A stretch of 51,235 nucleotides of DNA from JAFLUQ01 sp964537995 (GTDB taxonomy: Bacteria; Bacillota; Clostridia; UMGS1883). Shown in pieces: positions 25,442 to 32,581 of this stretch (the stretch's first letter is position 1; the number at the start of each line of letters is the position of its first letter). The DNA is taken from the NCBI GenBank assembly GCA_964537995.1, contig CAZICW010000006.1, positions 1 to 51,235 on the forward strand, read 5' to 3'. The position numbers and the translations under genes were made by a program. Under the pieces are notes generated by a model, which saw only the letters and a list, made by a program, of their open reading frames with translations, was not told the origin of the DNA and ran no database searches.

Positions 25442-26383
25442 GTGGCATTTATAATGAAAAACGGCTCGGTTGCCGTTTCACTGGATTTTATAAACGAATA
25501 TATGCCCGCGGCTCACGGAGAATACGTCAAGGTTTATCTTTACGGGCTTGCCGCCGCAAGCACCGGACGCAATGCGTCAAACGAGGAAATCGCCGCCCTG
25601 CTGCATATCCTTGTGACGGACGTCGAAAATGCATGGCAATATTGGGAAAAAACAGGGCTTGTGGAAATCACCGGCGGCGATATAGTTTTTGTTTCTCGCG
25701 ATAACGGCGAAAAACCGGATAAGCCGAAAAAGGAGGCTCCCGCCGGCGGCAGGGCAAGCGCTCCGCATATTTCGGCGAGCGAGGTTGCCAAGGCGCTTGA
25801 AATGAATCCGTATATGAAGGATACAATTTCCATGGTTGAGCAATTTTTGGAAAAGCCGCTTTCTACAAGGGAAATTACGTCAATTTTCAACTTTATGGAC
25901 TGGTACGGCATGGACAGCGACATGGTCTTGATGCTTTTTGAGTACTGCGTTTCCATGGGAAAGAAGAATTTTTCCTATATAGAGAAGGTCGCCCAGACAT
26001 GGAATGAGGAAGGAATAAATGATATAAAGAGCGCGGAGGCTGTGATTAAACGCGCGAGCGAGGAAAATCGCTTCCAAATGCAGTGCCGCGGTATCTTCGG
26101 GCTTGACAGGGGCTTTTCCGCTTCGGAGAAGAAATATCTGCGTTCGTGGAGGGAGGATATGGATTTTTCTCTCGAAATGATTGAGCAGGCATATGAGATA
26201 ACGGTAAAGAATACGGGTTCTCTTGCTTTTGCTTATATGAATAAGGTTCTCACTAACTGGCATCAAAAGGGAGTAAAAAAGCCCTCGGACATAAAAGAAA
26301 AGGATGCGAAGCCCTCCGCCGACGCCCGTAAAATGGACGAGCAGGCGGTTATAGAGATGAAACGCAGACTGAAAAAATCTTAA
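25442..26383 (+). CDS. DnaD-domain replication protein
   Basis: This 313-residue protein has the layout of Gram-positive DnaD/DnaB primosome proteins. An N-terminal winged-helix region (about 1-85, GEYVKVYLYGLAAAS...VENAWQYWEKTGLVEI) is followed by a charged linker. Two DnaD-like C-terminal domains come next, one with ITSIFNFMDWYGMDSDMVLMLFEYC and one with MIEQAYEITVKNTGSLAFAYMNKVLTNWHQKG (the YxxxIL-like region). The GTG start lies eight bases after AAGAAGG. The helicase loader gene follows 19 bases later, so the pair likely acts together in loading the replicative helicase. Confidence 0.85.
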   Translation: MAFIMKNGSVAVSLDFINEYMPAAHGEYVKVYLYGLAAASTGRNASNEEIAALLHILVTDVENAWQYWEKTGLVEITGGDIVFVSRDNGEKPDKPKKEAPAGGRASAPHISASEVAKALEMNPYMKDTISMVEQFLEKPLSTREITSIFNFMDWYGMDSDMVLMLFEYCVSMGKKNFSYIEKVAQTWNEEGINDIKSAEAVIKRASEENRFQMQCRGIFGLDRGFSASEKKYLRSWREDMDFSLEMIEQAYEITVKNTGSLAFAYMNKVLTNWHQKGVKKPSDIKEKDAKPSADARKMDEQAVIEMKRRLKKS

Positions 26384-26402
26384 AAATAAGGAGGCGCGCA
26401 TC

Positions 26403-27392
26403 ATGTCGTCGCTGAAAGCAAAGGCGAGCAAAATCATCGAACGGCGCAAAAGCGTCCGAAAAGCCGAATATGAAGCCCGCAAAAGCGAAATTTTTGCGCG
26501 GCTGCCGCGTGTCGGCGAGATTGAACGCCGCCTCGACCAAACGGGCATAAATCTTATAAATATGGTGTTGGACGGCTCGTGCGAGCCTGATGAGGCAGTG
26601 AACAAAATAATGCTGGAAAACCGTATCGCGAACGACGAAAAACGCCGTCTGCTCTCGGAAAACGGATTTTCGCCCGACGCGTTGGATAATAAGCCGCTCT
26701 GCGCAAAATGCGGCGATACGGGTTTTTTTGAAGGGGAAATCTGCTCCTGCGTCAGGGCGGAGCTTTCCCGCGAGCTTCTGAGCGAGGCGAATTTGACGGG
26801 AAAGCAGCCCGAACAGACCTTTGACGCGTTCCGCTTTGATTACTACAGCCCCGTTCCCGATACGAACCTCGGAATTTCTCCGCTTGAAAATATCCGTTCG
26901 GTGTTTGCGCTGTGCAAGTCCTACGCCGAAAATTTTGAAACGGAAAAGAGAAATCTGTTTTTTACGGGCGGCTGCGGACTCGGCAAAACCTTCCTTTCCT
27001 CGGCGATCGTGAACGCTCTTGTCGGAAAGGGAGTTGATGTTATCTATGTCAGCGCAAATTCACTGTTCCCGATTTTGGAGGATTTGCATTTCAACCGTGA
27101 GGTGTCGGAACAGAATCAATATCTTGTGCGCCGCGTGTTTGACAGCGAGCTGCTGATATTGGACGATCTCGGCGCGGAATTTGTAACGCAGTTTACATCA
27201 TCGGAGCTTTTCAGAATAATAAACAACAGACTGCTTGATGAGCGAAACACCGTGATTTCCACGAACATGGATCTCGGCGAGCTGAGGAGCAAATATTCCG
27301 AGCGCATTTATTCCCGAATTGCGGGCAGCTTTGAAATCGTGGCGTTTTTCGGCGAGGACATACGCAGGAAAAAGAAAATGGAGGAAAGCTGA
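26403..27392 (+). CDS. DnaI/DnaC-like helicase loader (AAA+ ATPase)
   Basis: This AAA+ ATPase loads the replicative helicase. The N-terminal third is helical and ends in a zinc-type cluster (C100, C103, C114, C116), as in DnaI. Walker A is GGCGLGKT (189-196) and Walker B is LLILDDLG (250-257), followed by a sensor region (NTVISTNMDLGELRSKYSERIYSRI) with the arginine finger area. The length of 329 fits. AGGAGG precedes the ATG. It directly follows the DnaD-like gene, the usual clostridial pairing. Confidence 0.9.
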   Translation: MSSLKAKASKIIERRKSVRKAEYEARKSEIFARLPRVGEIERRLDQTGINLINMVLDGSCEPDEAVNKIMLENRIANDEKRRLLSENGFSPDALDNKPLCAKCGDTGFFEGEICSCVRAELSRELLSEANLTGKQPEQTFDAFRFDYYSPVPDTNLGISPLENIRSVFALCKSYAENFETEKRNLFFTGGCGLGKTFLSSAIVNALVGKGVDVIYVSANSLFPILEDLHFNREVSEQNQYLVRRVFDSELLILDDLGAEFVTQFTSSELFRIINNRLLDERNTVISTNMDLGELRSKYSERIYSRIAGSFEIVAFFGEDIRRKKKMEES

Positions 27393-27393
27393 A

Positions 27394-27684
27394 ATGAGAA
27401 GCATTTTTGAAAGGCATATTGAGGTTTTGGGGGAAATCCTTCTGACCTTCAAGGTTGACGCGGATGAAGCGGCGCAGCTTCTCGAAAAAGAGAAAACTGC
27501 GCTCGAAGCCGAGTCGCACAGCGAAAACGAATTGATTGCGGCGGCTATGTACAACGCTCTTGCGTCAATCCGCACCTCACCCGAACAGGAGCGTCCGACA
27601 GGTCAGCTTGTTGCCGCAATCTCCGACGCGCGCGACGAATTATGCGTTATAATGGAGGATGCGCAGAGCCTTTCTCGTTCATAG
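27394..27684 (+). CDS. Small helical protein of unknown function
   Basis: This 96-residue acidic, mostly helical protein starts one base after the stop of the helicase loader gene, with GAGGAAAG just before the ATG. The open frame runs further upstream to 27319, but only as an overlap with the loader gene. I do not recognise a family. Position suggests co-expression with the primosome genes. No membrane segment or metal motif is visible. Confidence 0.65.
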   Translation: MRSIFERHIEVLGEILLTFKVDADEAAQLLEKEKTALEAESHSENELIAAAMYNALASIRTSPEQERPTGQLVAAISDARDELCVIMEDAQSLSRS

Positions 27685-27779
27685 TGCGTTCATAATATTT
27701 TTAAAAATTAAACAATTCTATTTCACATTGATGAAATAATTACAGATTAATATAATTCCTGTAATCCCCCTCCTCCTCC

Positions 27780-27814
27780 GGCTCCGCATACGACTTTGCC
27801 GTCGTTGCGGAGCC
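27780..27814. repeat. Inverted repeat GGCTCCGCA ... TGCGGAGCC
   Basis: Nine-base perfect arms (27780-27788 and 27806-27814), with partial pairing inside, give a strong hairpin. No T run follows on either strand, so I do not call it a terminator. Confidence 0.5.
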
Positions 27815-27825
27815 TTGTTAATTGC

Positions 27826-27873
27826 CGAAAAAATAAGCGGAGAAAGCCCGAGCAGCTTTCTCCGCCTGTTTTT
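27826..27873. terminator. Bidirectional terminator between the small ORF and the sugar kinase
   Basis: An 11-base perfect stem (GCGGAGAAAGC at 27837-27847 and its complement at 27855-27865) has T-rich flanks on both strands: CTGTTTTTTT on plus and TTATTTTTT on minus. It stands between convergent genes. Confidence 0.85.
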
Positions 27874-27879
27874 TTGTTT

Positions 27880-28911
27880 TTATCTCTGAACTCTTCCGCT
27901 GCCGTCGCCGCCGGCAAGAGCTTCAACCTCTTCTCTCGAAACAAGGTTAAAGTCGCCGGGAATCGTATGCTTGAGCGCGGAAGCCGCAACGCCGAATTCA
28001 AGAGCGTCCCTGAAATTTTTCCCGTCAAGGAAGCCGCAGATTGTGCCGCCCGCAAACGAGTCACCGCCGCCTACGCGGTCAACGATGGGGCAGATGCGGT
28101 ATTCCTTTGAATGATAAAATTCGTCGTCGGCACTCGAATAAATGCACGCCGACCAGCCGTTGTCGGAAGCGGAATGAGAAACGCGGAGCGAGGAAATCAC
28201 ATATTTGAAGCCGAATTTTTCAACCATCTGCCTAAAAATGGATTCATAGCCCGTAAGGTTCAGCTCTCCGCTTGTAACGTCGGTATTTTCCGGCTTGAAG
28301 CCGAGAACCTTGTCGGCGTCTTCCTCGTTGCCTATGCAGACGTCAACGTACCGCATGAGATTGGACATGACCTTCTGAGCCTTTTCGCTGCTCCAGAGCT
28401 TCTTCCTGAAGTTCAGGTCGCAGGAAACCGTTACGCCCTTTGCTTTCGCCGCCTTGCACGCAGCCTCGGTGAGAACGGAGGCCGCGTCCGAAACGGCGGG
28501 GGTTATGCCCGTGAAATGAAACCAGTCGGCACCGTTAAAGATTTCGTCAAAATCGAAATCCTCGACCGCGGCGGTTGAAATTGAGGAATGGGCGCGGTCG
28601 TATGTAACATTGCTGGCTCTCATGGCGGCTCCCGTTTCAAGGAAGTATATTCCGAGCCGCTCGCCGCCTCGGGCGATGTGCTTTGTTTCAACGCCGTACT
28701 TCCTCAGCGCGGCGACGGCACATTCGCCTATGGGATTTTCGGGAACCTTTGTCACAAATTCGGCTTCGTGACCGTAGTTGGCAAGCGAAACCGCGACATT
28801 GGCTTCGCCTCCGCCGTAGTTGATGTCAAATCCGTTCGCCTGTATATATTTTTCGTTGTTGGGCGTGGAAAGCCGAAGCATAATTTCGCCCATTGTTACT
28901 ATTTTTGCCAT
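27880..28911 (-). CDS. kdgK: PfkB-family sugar kinase, 2-keto-3-deoxygluconate kinase-like
   Basis: This ribokinase-fold enzyme likely phosphorylates 2-keto-3-deoxygluconate, the step that feeds uronic and gluconic acids into the KDPG route. Family features are GEIMLRLSTP at the start, GGGEANVAVSLANYG (sugar-binding), and the catalytic aspartate in DRVGGGDSFAGG. The ATG at 28911 has AAAGGA ten bases upstream. An ATG at 28920 is too close to it. The neighbouring gluconate 5-dehydrogenase-like gene supports a sugar-acid substrate. Exact substrate remains inferred. Confidence 0.82.
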   Translation of the reverse strand: MAKIVTMGEIMLRLSTPNNEKYIQANGFDINYGGGEANVAVSLANYGHEAEFVTKVPENPIGECAVAALRKYGVETKHIARGGERLGIYFLETGAAMRASNVTYDRAHSSISTAAVEDFDFDEIFNGADWFHFTGITPAVSDAASVLTEAACKAAKAKGVTVSCDLNFRKKLWSSEKAQKVMSNLMRYVDVCIGNEEDADKVLGFKPENTDVTSGELNLTGYESIFRQMVEKFGFKYVISSLRVSHSASDNGWSACIYSSADDEFYHSKEYRICPIVDRVGGGDSFAGGTICGFLDGKNFRDALEFGVAASALKHTIPGDFNLVSREEVEALAGGDGSGRVQR

Positions 28912-28973
28912 TGGAATCATGTCCTTTCAATTGTACTGTGTAAGCGATGGAAATTCGCTTTGCGGCTTAAAAC

Positions 28974-29005
28974 GCTGCTTGACGGTTGATTTTCCGCCAA
29001 GCAGC
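28974..29005 (-). terminator. Hairpin between the LUD gene and the kinase gene
   Basis: GCTGCTTG (29005-28998 on the minus strand) pairs with CAAGCAGC (28981-28974), with further inner CGG/CCG pairing. Only a short GTTTTAAG follows, so termination would be weak. It may instead tune or process the transcript between two genes of one operon. Confidence 0.4.
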
Positions 29006-29023
29006 AGGATTAATTGCGCTTCC

Positions 29024-29662
29024 TCAGAAGCCTAACTCTTCGGCTACAACAATAACCGTGTAGCGCCCGGGATGCTTGCGCCCGTTATGTATTATGCTTG
29101 TGGCGTTGCACACGCTTTCGGGAGAATCGCAGTCCACGCAGTAGCCTGTCTCCACACAGGGACAGTGATGCCCGATTCTTTTTGCGTTGAGCGGAGCAAT
29201 CTGCCTTATGCGTTCAAAGGCGGCGTTGAGGTCGGGCACGATTTTGTTCGCGCCGACAACGATTATAACCTTCTCGGGGCCGAGAATAATCTGACCCGCA
29301 CGGTTCCCGCTGGAATCGGTGTTCACAATTTCGCCGTTCATGGTTATGGCGTTGGAGCTTGTAACCAGATAGTCCGCAAGGAAGGACTGACGGTAGACCT
29401 GATAGGTTTCGGCGTAGCCGCTTGTGTTGAAGCGCTCAAAAAATTTGTATTTGTCGCTTCTGAAAATGTCGATAAGTCCCATATCGCCTATTGTGACGCT
29501 GCCGCCCACGGCTATGGACGAGCCTTCCGGAATCATATCCAGAACCATCTGCTTTGCGTCGTCGGCTGTTTCGGCGTACTTGGCGATGTAGCCCTTTTCC
29601 GTGAGCATTTCAACCGCGTCGGAGGCGGTTTTTTGCCAGTGCCATTTTTTTACCCAATGCAT
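29024..29662 (-). CDS. LUD-domain protein (lactate utilization C-like)
   Basis: This 212-residue protein consists of a LUD domain (LutC/YkgG type). Typical stretches are IPEGSSIAVGGSVTIGDMGL, TSSNAITMNGEIVNTDSSGNRAG and GPEKVIIVVGANKI. A cysteine-rich tail (HCPCVETGYCVDC) could bind metal or a cluster. Full LutABC partners are absent. It sits between a gluconate 5-dehydrogenase-like gene and a sugar kinase gene, so it may have a redox role in sugar-acid use, but no reaction is established for such solo members. GGGAGGG precedes the ATG. Confidence 0.8.
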   Translation of the reverse strand: MHWVKKWHWQKTASDAVEMLTEKGYIAKYAETADDAKQMVLDMIPEGSSIAVGGSVTIGDMGLIDIFRSDKYKFFERFNTSGYAETYQVYRQSFLADYLVTSSNAITMNGEIVNTDSSGNRAGQIILGPEKVIIVVGANKIVPDLNAAFERIRQIAPLNAKRIGHHCPCVETGYCVDCDSPESVCNATSIIHNGRKHPGRYTVIVVAEELGF

Positions 29663-29726
29663 AAAATTCCCTCCCTTTTATTTTTTAAGAATTGTCCGTA
29701 TTTACGCTGCGCCGAGCGGACAGGCC

Positions 29727-30530
29727 TTATTGCGGCTGTTTGCCGATATAGGCAAGTATACCGCCGTCAACGTAAAGGATATGTCCGTTCACAAAATTGG
29801 ACGCGTCGGAAGCAAGGAACACGGCCGGCCCCATAAGGTCGGAAGCGTCTCCCCAGCGTGCCTGCGGAGTTTTGGAAACGATGAACTGATCGAAGGGGTG
29901 ACGGCTTCCGTCGGGCTGACGCTCGCGGAGAGGAGCCGTCTGGGGAGTGGCGATGTAGCCGGGCCCTATGCCGTTGCACTGGATATTGTATTCGCCGTAC
30001 TCGGAGCAGATATTTCTTGTGAGCATTTTAAGTCCGCCCTTCGCCGCGGCATACGCGGAAACGGTTTCGCGTCCCAGCTCGCTCATCATGGAGCAGATGT
30101 TTATGATTTTGCCGTGACCTTTTTTAATCATCGAAGGAATAACCGCCTTGGAAACTATGAACGGCCCGTTGAGGTCAATGTCCACAACCTGACGAAATTC
30201 CGCCGCTGTCATGTCGCACATGGGAATCCGTTTGATTATGCCGGCATTGTTTACAAGGATGTCAATAACGCCGACTTCTTCCTCGATTTTCTTTACCATG
30301 CTTTGAACCGCGTCCTCGTCGGTTACGTCGCAGACATAGCCCTTTGCGTCAATTCCGTCGGCGGCGTAGGACGCAAGACCTTTCTCTACGAACTCCGGCT
30401 TGATGTCGTTGAACACGATTTTCGCGCCGGCGGCGGCAAAGGCGGAGGCTATGGCGTAGCCGATCCCGTAGGATGCGCCGGTTACGAGGGCAACCTTGCC
30501 CTCAAGACTGAAGCTTTTTAAAATGTCCAT
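29727..30530 (-). CDS. SDR-family oxidoreductase, gluconate 5-dehydrogenase-like
   Basis: This classical short-chain dehydrogenase has 267 residues. The NAD(P) motif is TGASYGIG (17-24 region), NNAG is at about 94-97, the catalytic Ser lies in NICSMMS, and Y160 and K164 form YxxxK. The C terminus (RWGDASDLMGPAVFLASDASNFVNGHILYVDGGILAYIGKQP) reads like gluconate 5-dehydrogenases, which interconvert gluconate and 5-ketogluconate. KduD-type enzymes are a close alternative. It is the first gene of an operon with a LUD protein and a KDG kinase-like protein. The site GGAGAT precedes the ATG. Confidence 0.83.
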   Translation of the reverse strand: MDILKSFSLEGKVALVTGASYGIGYAIASAFAAAGAKIVFNDIKPEFVEKGLASYAADGIDAKGYVCDVTDEDAVQSMVKKIEEEVGVIDILVNNAGIIKRIPMCDMTAAEFRQVVDIDLNGPFIVSKAVIPSMIKKGHGKIINICSMMSELGRETVSAYAAAKGGLKMLTRNICSEYGEYNIQCNGIGPGYIATPQTAPLRERQPDGSRHPFDQFIVSKTPQARWGDASDLMGPAVFLASDASNFVNGHILYVDGGILAYIGKQPQ

Positions 30531-30567
30531 ACTCTTTATCTCCTTTATATAATATTTGTTTAGTATA

Positions 30568-30596
30568 ATTATATCACAAAAAATCCATTATTGCAA
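30568..30596 (-). promoter_or_regulatory. Promoter of the sugar-acid operon
   Basis: On the minus strand TTGCAA (30596-30591), a 17-base spacer and TATAAT (30573-30568) lie about 40 bases before the dehydrogenase. The -35 half overlaps the last codons of the upstream DUF2752 gene. Confidence 0.7.
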
Positions 30597-30995
30597 TAGA
30601 TATTTATGGACAATTTTTACAAATAAAGAATTTTCTTCAATATTCATCGGAGGAGTGGAGGGGAAATAATATATCATGCGGAGTATGTAAGTAAGCATTA
30701 TCGCCGCGAAAAGTAAGACAGGCAGAATCTTTGAGTTCAGGATTTTCCGGCAGACGCGCGTATCCTTGAATATGTACAGCAGTCCGAGCGGCGGAACAAG
30801 AAAACATAGCGGATGCCAGTGCAGCGCGGCGGCGAAGTCAAGCTTCAGAAGCGACAGACAGGCGCGCGTCATTCCGCATCCCGGACAGGGAACGGCGAAT
30901 ATACGCTTTATGGGACAGCCCAATATCATGCCCGCGGCTCCGCAGAGCAGAAGCAGCCCCGCGAGTACGGCGGCGTTTTTGACGGCGTTTTTCAT
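30588..30995 (-). CDS. DUF2752 membrane protein
   Basis: This 135-residue protein has three predicted membrane segments and the DUF2752 hallmark CPGCGMTRA between the first two, followed by LHWHPLCFLVPPLGLLYI. The function of the family is not known. The ATG overlaps the stop of the upstream cysteine-cluster gene by four bases (ATGA). A longer open frame upstream lies entirely inside that gene. Confidence 0.8.
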   Translation of the reverse strand: MKNAVKNAAVLAGLLLLCGAAGMILGCPIKRIFAVPCPGCGMTRACLSLLKLDFAAALHWHPLCFLVPPLGLLYIFKDTRVCRKILNSKILPVLLFAAIMLTYILRMIYYFPSTPPMNIEENSLFVKIVHKYLLQ

Positions 30996-31516
30996 AGCCC
31001 CAGCTCGTCGGTTTGGCGGCTGAGCGCCTCGACAAAAAGCCGCGCCTGACGGTTTTTCAGAATTATGTTCGCCGCGCGGCGCACAGCTTCGACAAAGGCA
31101 GGGTCGAAATCCTCCGGTTTCATGGTTCGCGCCATCGGACATACACCCTTTCCGCGCGGGTCAACGATTATTTTGAGCTCTCCGTCCTCCGATATATACG
31201 GCGTCAGCGGAAAAATACGACAGGCGAGAGGACGGCGCGAACGGTCGCAGCTTCCGTCGCAGGTCAGAAGGTCGGCGTAACGCCCGTAGTCGTATTCGAA
31301 GTCGGTGTCGTACAGCTTCATTCCGTCGGGCATATCGCGCAGCATTATGTTTTCCTCGGGGAAAAGGTACATTCCCGTTATATCCTCCTCGACCCGACAG
31401 CAGGCTTTGCCGCAAAGCTGCCCGCAGTCCGCCTTTATCGGAGTCGCATCGCCTATGGCGTCGTATGCCAGAGAATAAAGTCTTTTATAGGAAAGCGGGA
31501 GCCTTGCCTTACTCAT
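30992..31516 (-). CDS. Cysteine-cluster protein (YkgJ-type zinc/iron-chelating family)
   Basis: This soluble protein of 174 residues has the cysteine pattern of the YkgJ family: DCGQLCGKACC near residue 31, then CDGSCDRSRRPLACRIFPL and GVCPM. Such clusters are thought to chelate zinc or iron, and no reaction is assigned. I start at the ATG at 31516, six to ten bases after GGAGGTG. It overlaps the end of metA by eight bases, so translation is coupled to metA. Confidence 0.75.
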   Translation of the reverse strand: MSKARLPLSYKRLYSLAYDAIGDATPIKADCGQLCGKACCRVEEDITGMYLFPEENIMLRDMPDGMKLYDTDFEYDYGRYADLLTCDGSCDRSRRPLACRIFPLTPYISEDGELKIIVDPRGKGVCPMARTMKPEDFDPAFVEAVRRAANIILKNRQARLFVEALSRQTDELGL

Positions 31517-32447
31517 CTTCGCACACCTCCATGCCCACGCAGTCAAGGGAATAGGGCGTTGTCTGATATACGAAGTAATTCAGCCAGTTCGTAAAAAGCA
31601 GATGATTGTGACTGCGCCACGTCATGACGGGAGTTTGCGAAGGGTCGTCGTTTGGGTAGTAATTCACCGGAAGCTCGATGGGGACGCCCCTTTCGAGGTC
31701 GCGCCTGTACTCTTTGTCAAGTGTGTCAAATTCGTACTCGCTGTGTCCCGTTACGAAAATACGCTTGTTGTCCGAGGACTTCGCTATGTAAACCCCCGCT
31801 TCGTCGCCCTCGGCGACTATCTCCAGTTCGGGAATTTTTTCGATATCCTCCCTTCGCACTTCGGTATGGCGCGAATGGGGCGCGAGGAAGTATTCGTCAA
31901 AGCCGCGCGTAAGGCGGCTGTGAAGGTTTAGGGTTTTATGGCGGAAAACGCCGAACAGCTTTTTCGGCAAAATATGCTTTTCAATCCCGTAGTGATGGTA
32001 GAGCGCCGCCTGCGCCGCCCAGCAGATGTGAAAGGTGCTGGTGGCATGGGTGTCTGTCCAGTCAAGGATTTCCGTCAGCTCGTCCCAGTAGTCTACCTCT
32101 TCAAACGGAAGCAGTTCCACGGGCGCGCCCGTGATTATAACTCCGTCGTAGCGTTTGCCGCGCACCTCGGCGAAGGATTTGTAAAACATGGAAAGATGCT
32201 CGGGCGGAGTATGATGGGATTCGTGAGAATCCATATTTATAAATTCCGCGTCAATCTGAAGCGGCGTGTTGCTTAGAGCGCGCAGAAGCTGGGTTTCCGT
32301 TGCGATTTTCGTGGGCATTATGTTCACGATAAGCACCTTAAGCGGACGTATGTCCTGACTGAGGGCGCGTTTGTCGGTCATAACAAATATATTTTCGCCG
32401 TCAAGTATTTTCGCGGCGGGCAGATTGTCGGGAATTTTTATCGGCAT
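31509..32447 (-). CDS. metA: Homoserine O-acetyltransferase of the MetA family
   Basis: This enzyme acylates homoserine, the entry step of methionine synthesis. The catalytic cysteine is C142 (FHICWAAQAAL). Residue 111 is Glu (GAPVELLPF). Known work on this family shows that Glu at 111 gives acetyl-CoA use and Gly gives succinyl-CoA use, so this one should be the acetyltransferase even though the gene name comes from the succinyl form. Length of 312 is normal. AAAGGAG precedes the ATG. I see no SAM riboswitch or T-box in the short leader. Confidence 0.95.
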   Translation of the reverse strand: MPIKIPDNLPAAKILDGENIFVMTDKRALSQDIRPLKVLIVNIMPTKIATETQLLRALSNTPLQIDAEFINMDSHESHHTPPEHLSMFYKSFAEVRGKRYDGVIITGAPVELLPFEEVDYWDELTEILDWTDTHATSTFHICWAAQAALYHHYGIEKHILPKKLFGVFRHKTLNLHSRLTRGFDEYFLAPHSRHTEVRREDIEKIPELEIVAEGDEAGVYIAKSSDNKRIFVTGHSEYEFDTLDKEYRRDLERGVPIELPVNYYPNDDPSQTPVMTWRSHNHLLFTNWLNYFVYQTTPYSLDCVGMEVCEDE

Positions 32448-32494
32448 ATGATAATCTCCTTTGAATTAAAGTGAAGGCTTATACATTACTTTAC

Positions 32495-32523
32495 ATTATA
32501 TCATGACGCTTCTCGATATACAA
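32495..32523 (-). promoter_or_regulatory. Promoter of metA
   Basis: On the minus strand TTGTAT (32523-32518), a 17-base spacer and TATAAT (32500-32495) lie about 50 bases before metA. It stands back to back with the plus-strand promoter at 32527-32555, with only three bases between the -35 elements. Confidence 0.65.
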
Positions 32524-32526
32524 GAC

Positions 32527-32555
32527 TTGACAGGCAAAAAAATTAATGATAATAT
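32527..32555 (+). promoter_or_regulatory. Promoter of the 625-residue unknown gene
   Basis: TTGACA (32527-32532), a 17-base spacer and TAATAT (32550-32555) lie 27 bases before the start codon. Confidence 0.65.
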
Positions 32556-32581
32556 TATGTAGTAGAAATGGGGAATGAAGG

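Noticed and set aside
32448..32494. SAM riboswitch upstream of metA
   Set aside because: The leader is only about 40 bases and shows no stem structure of that type.
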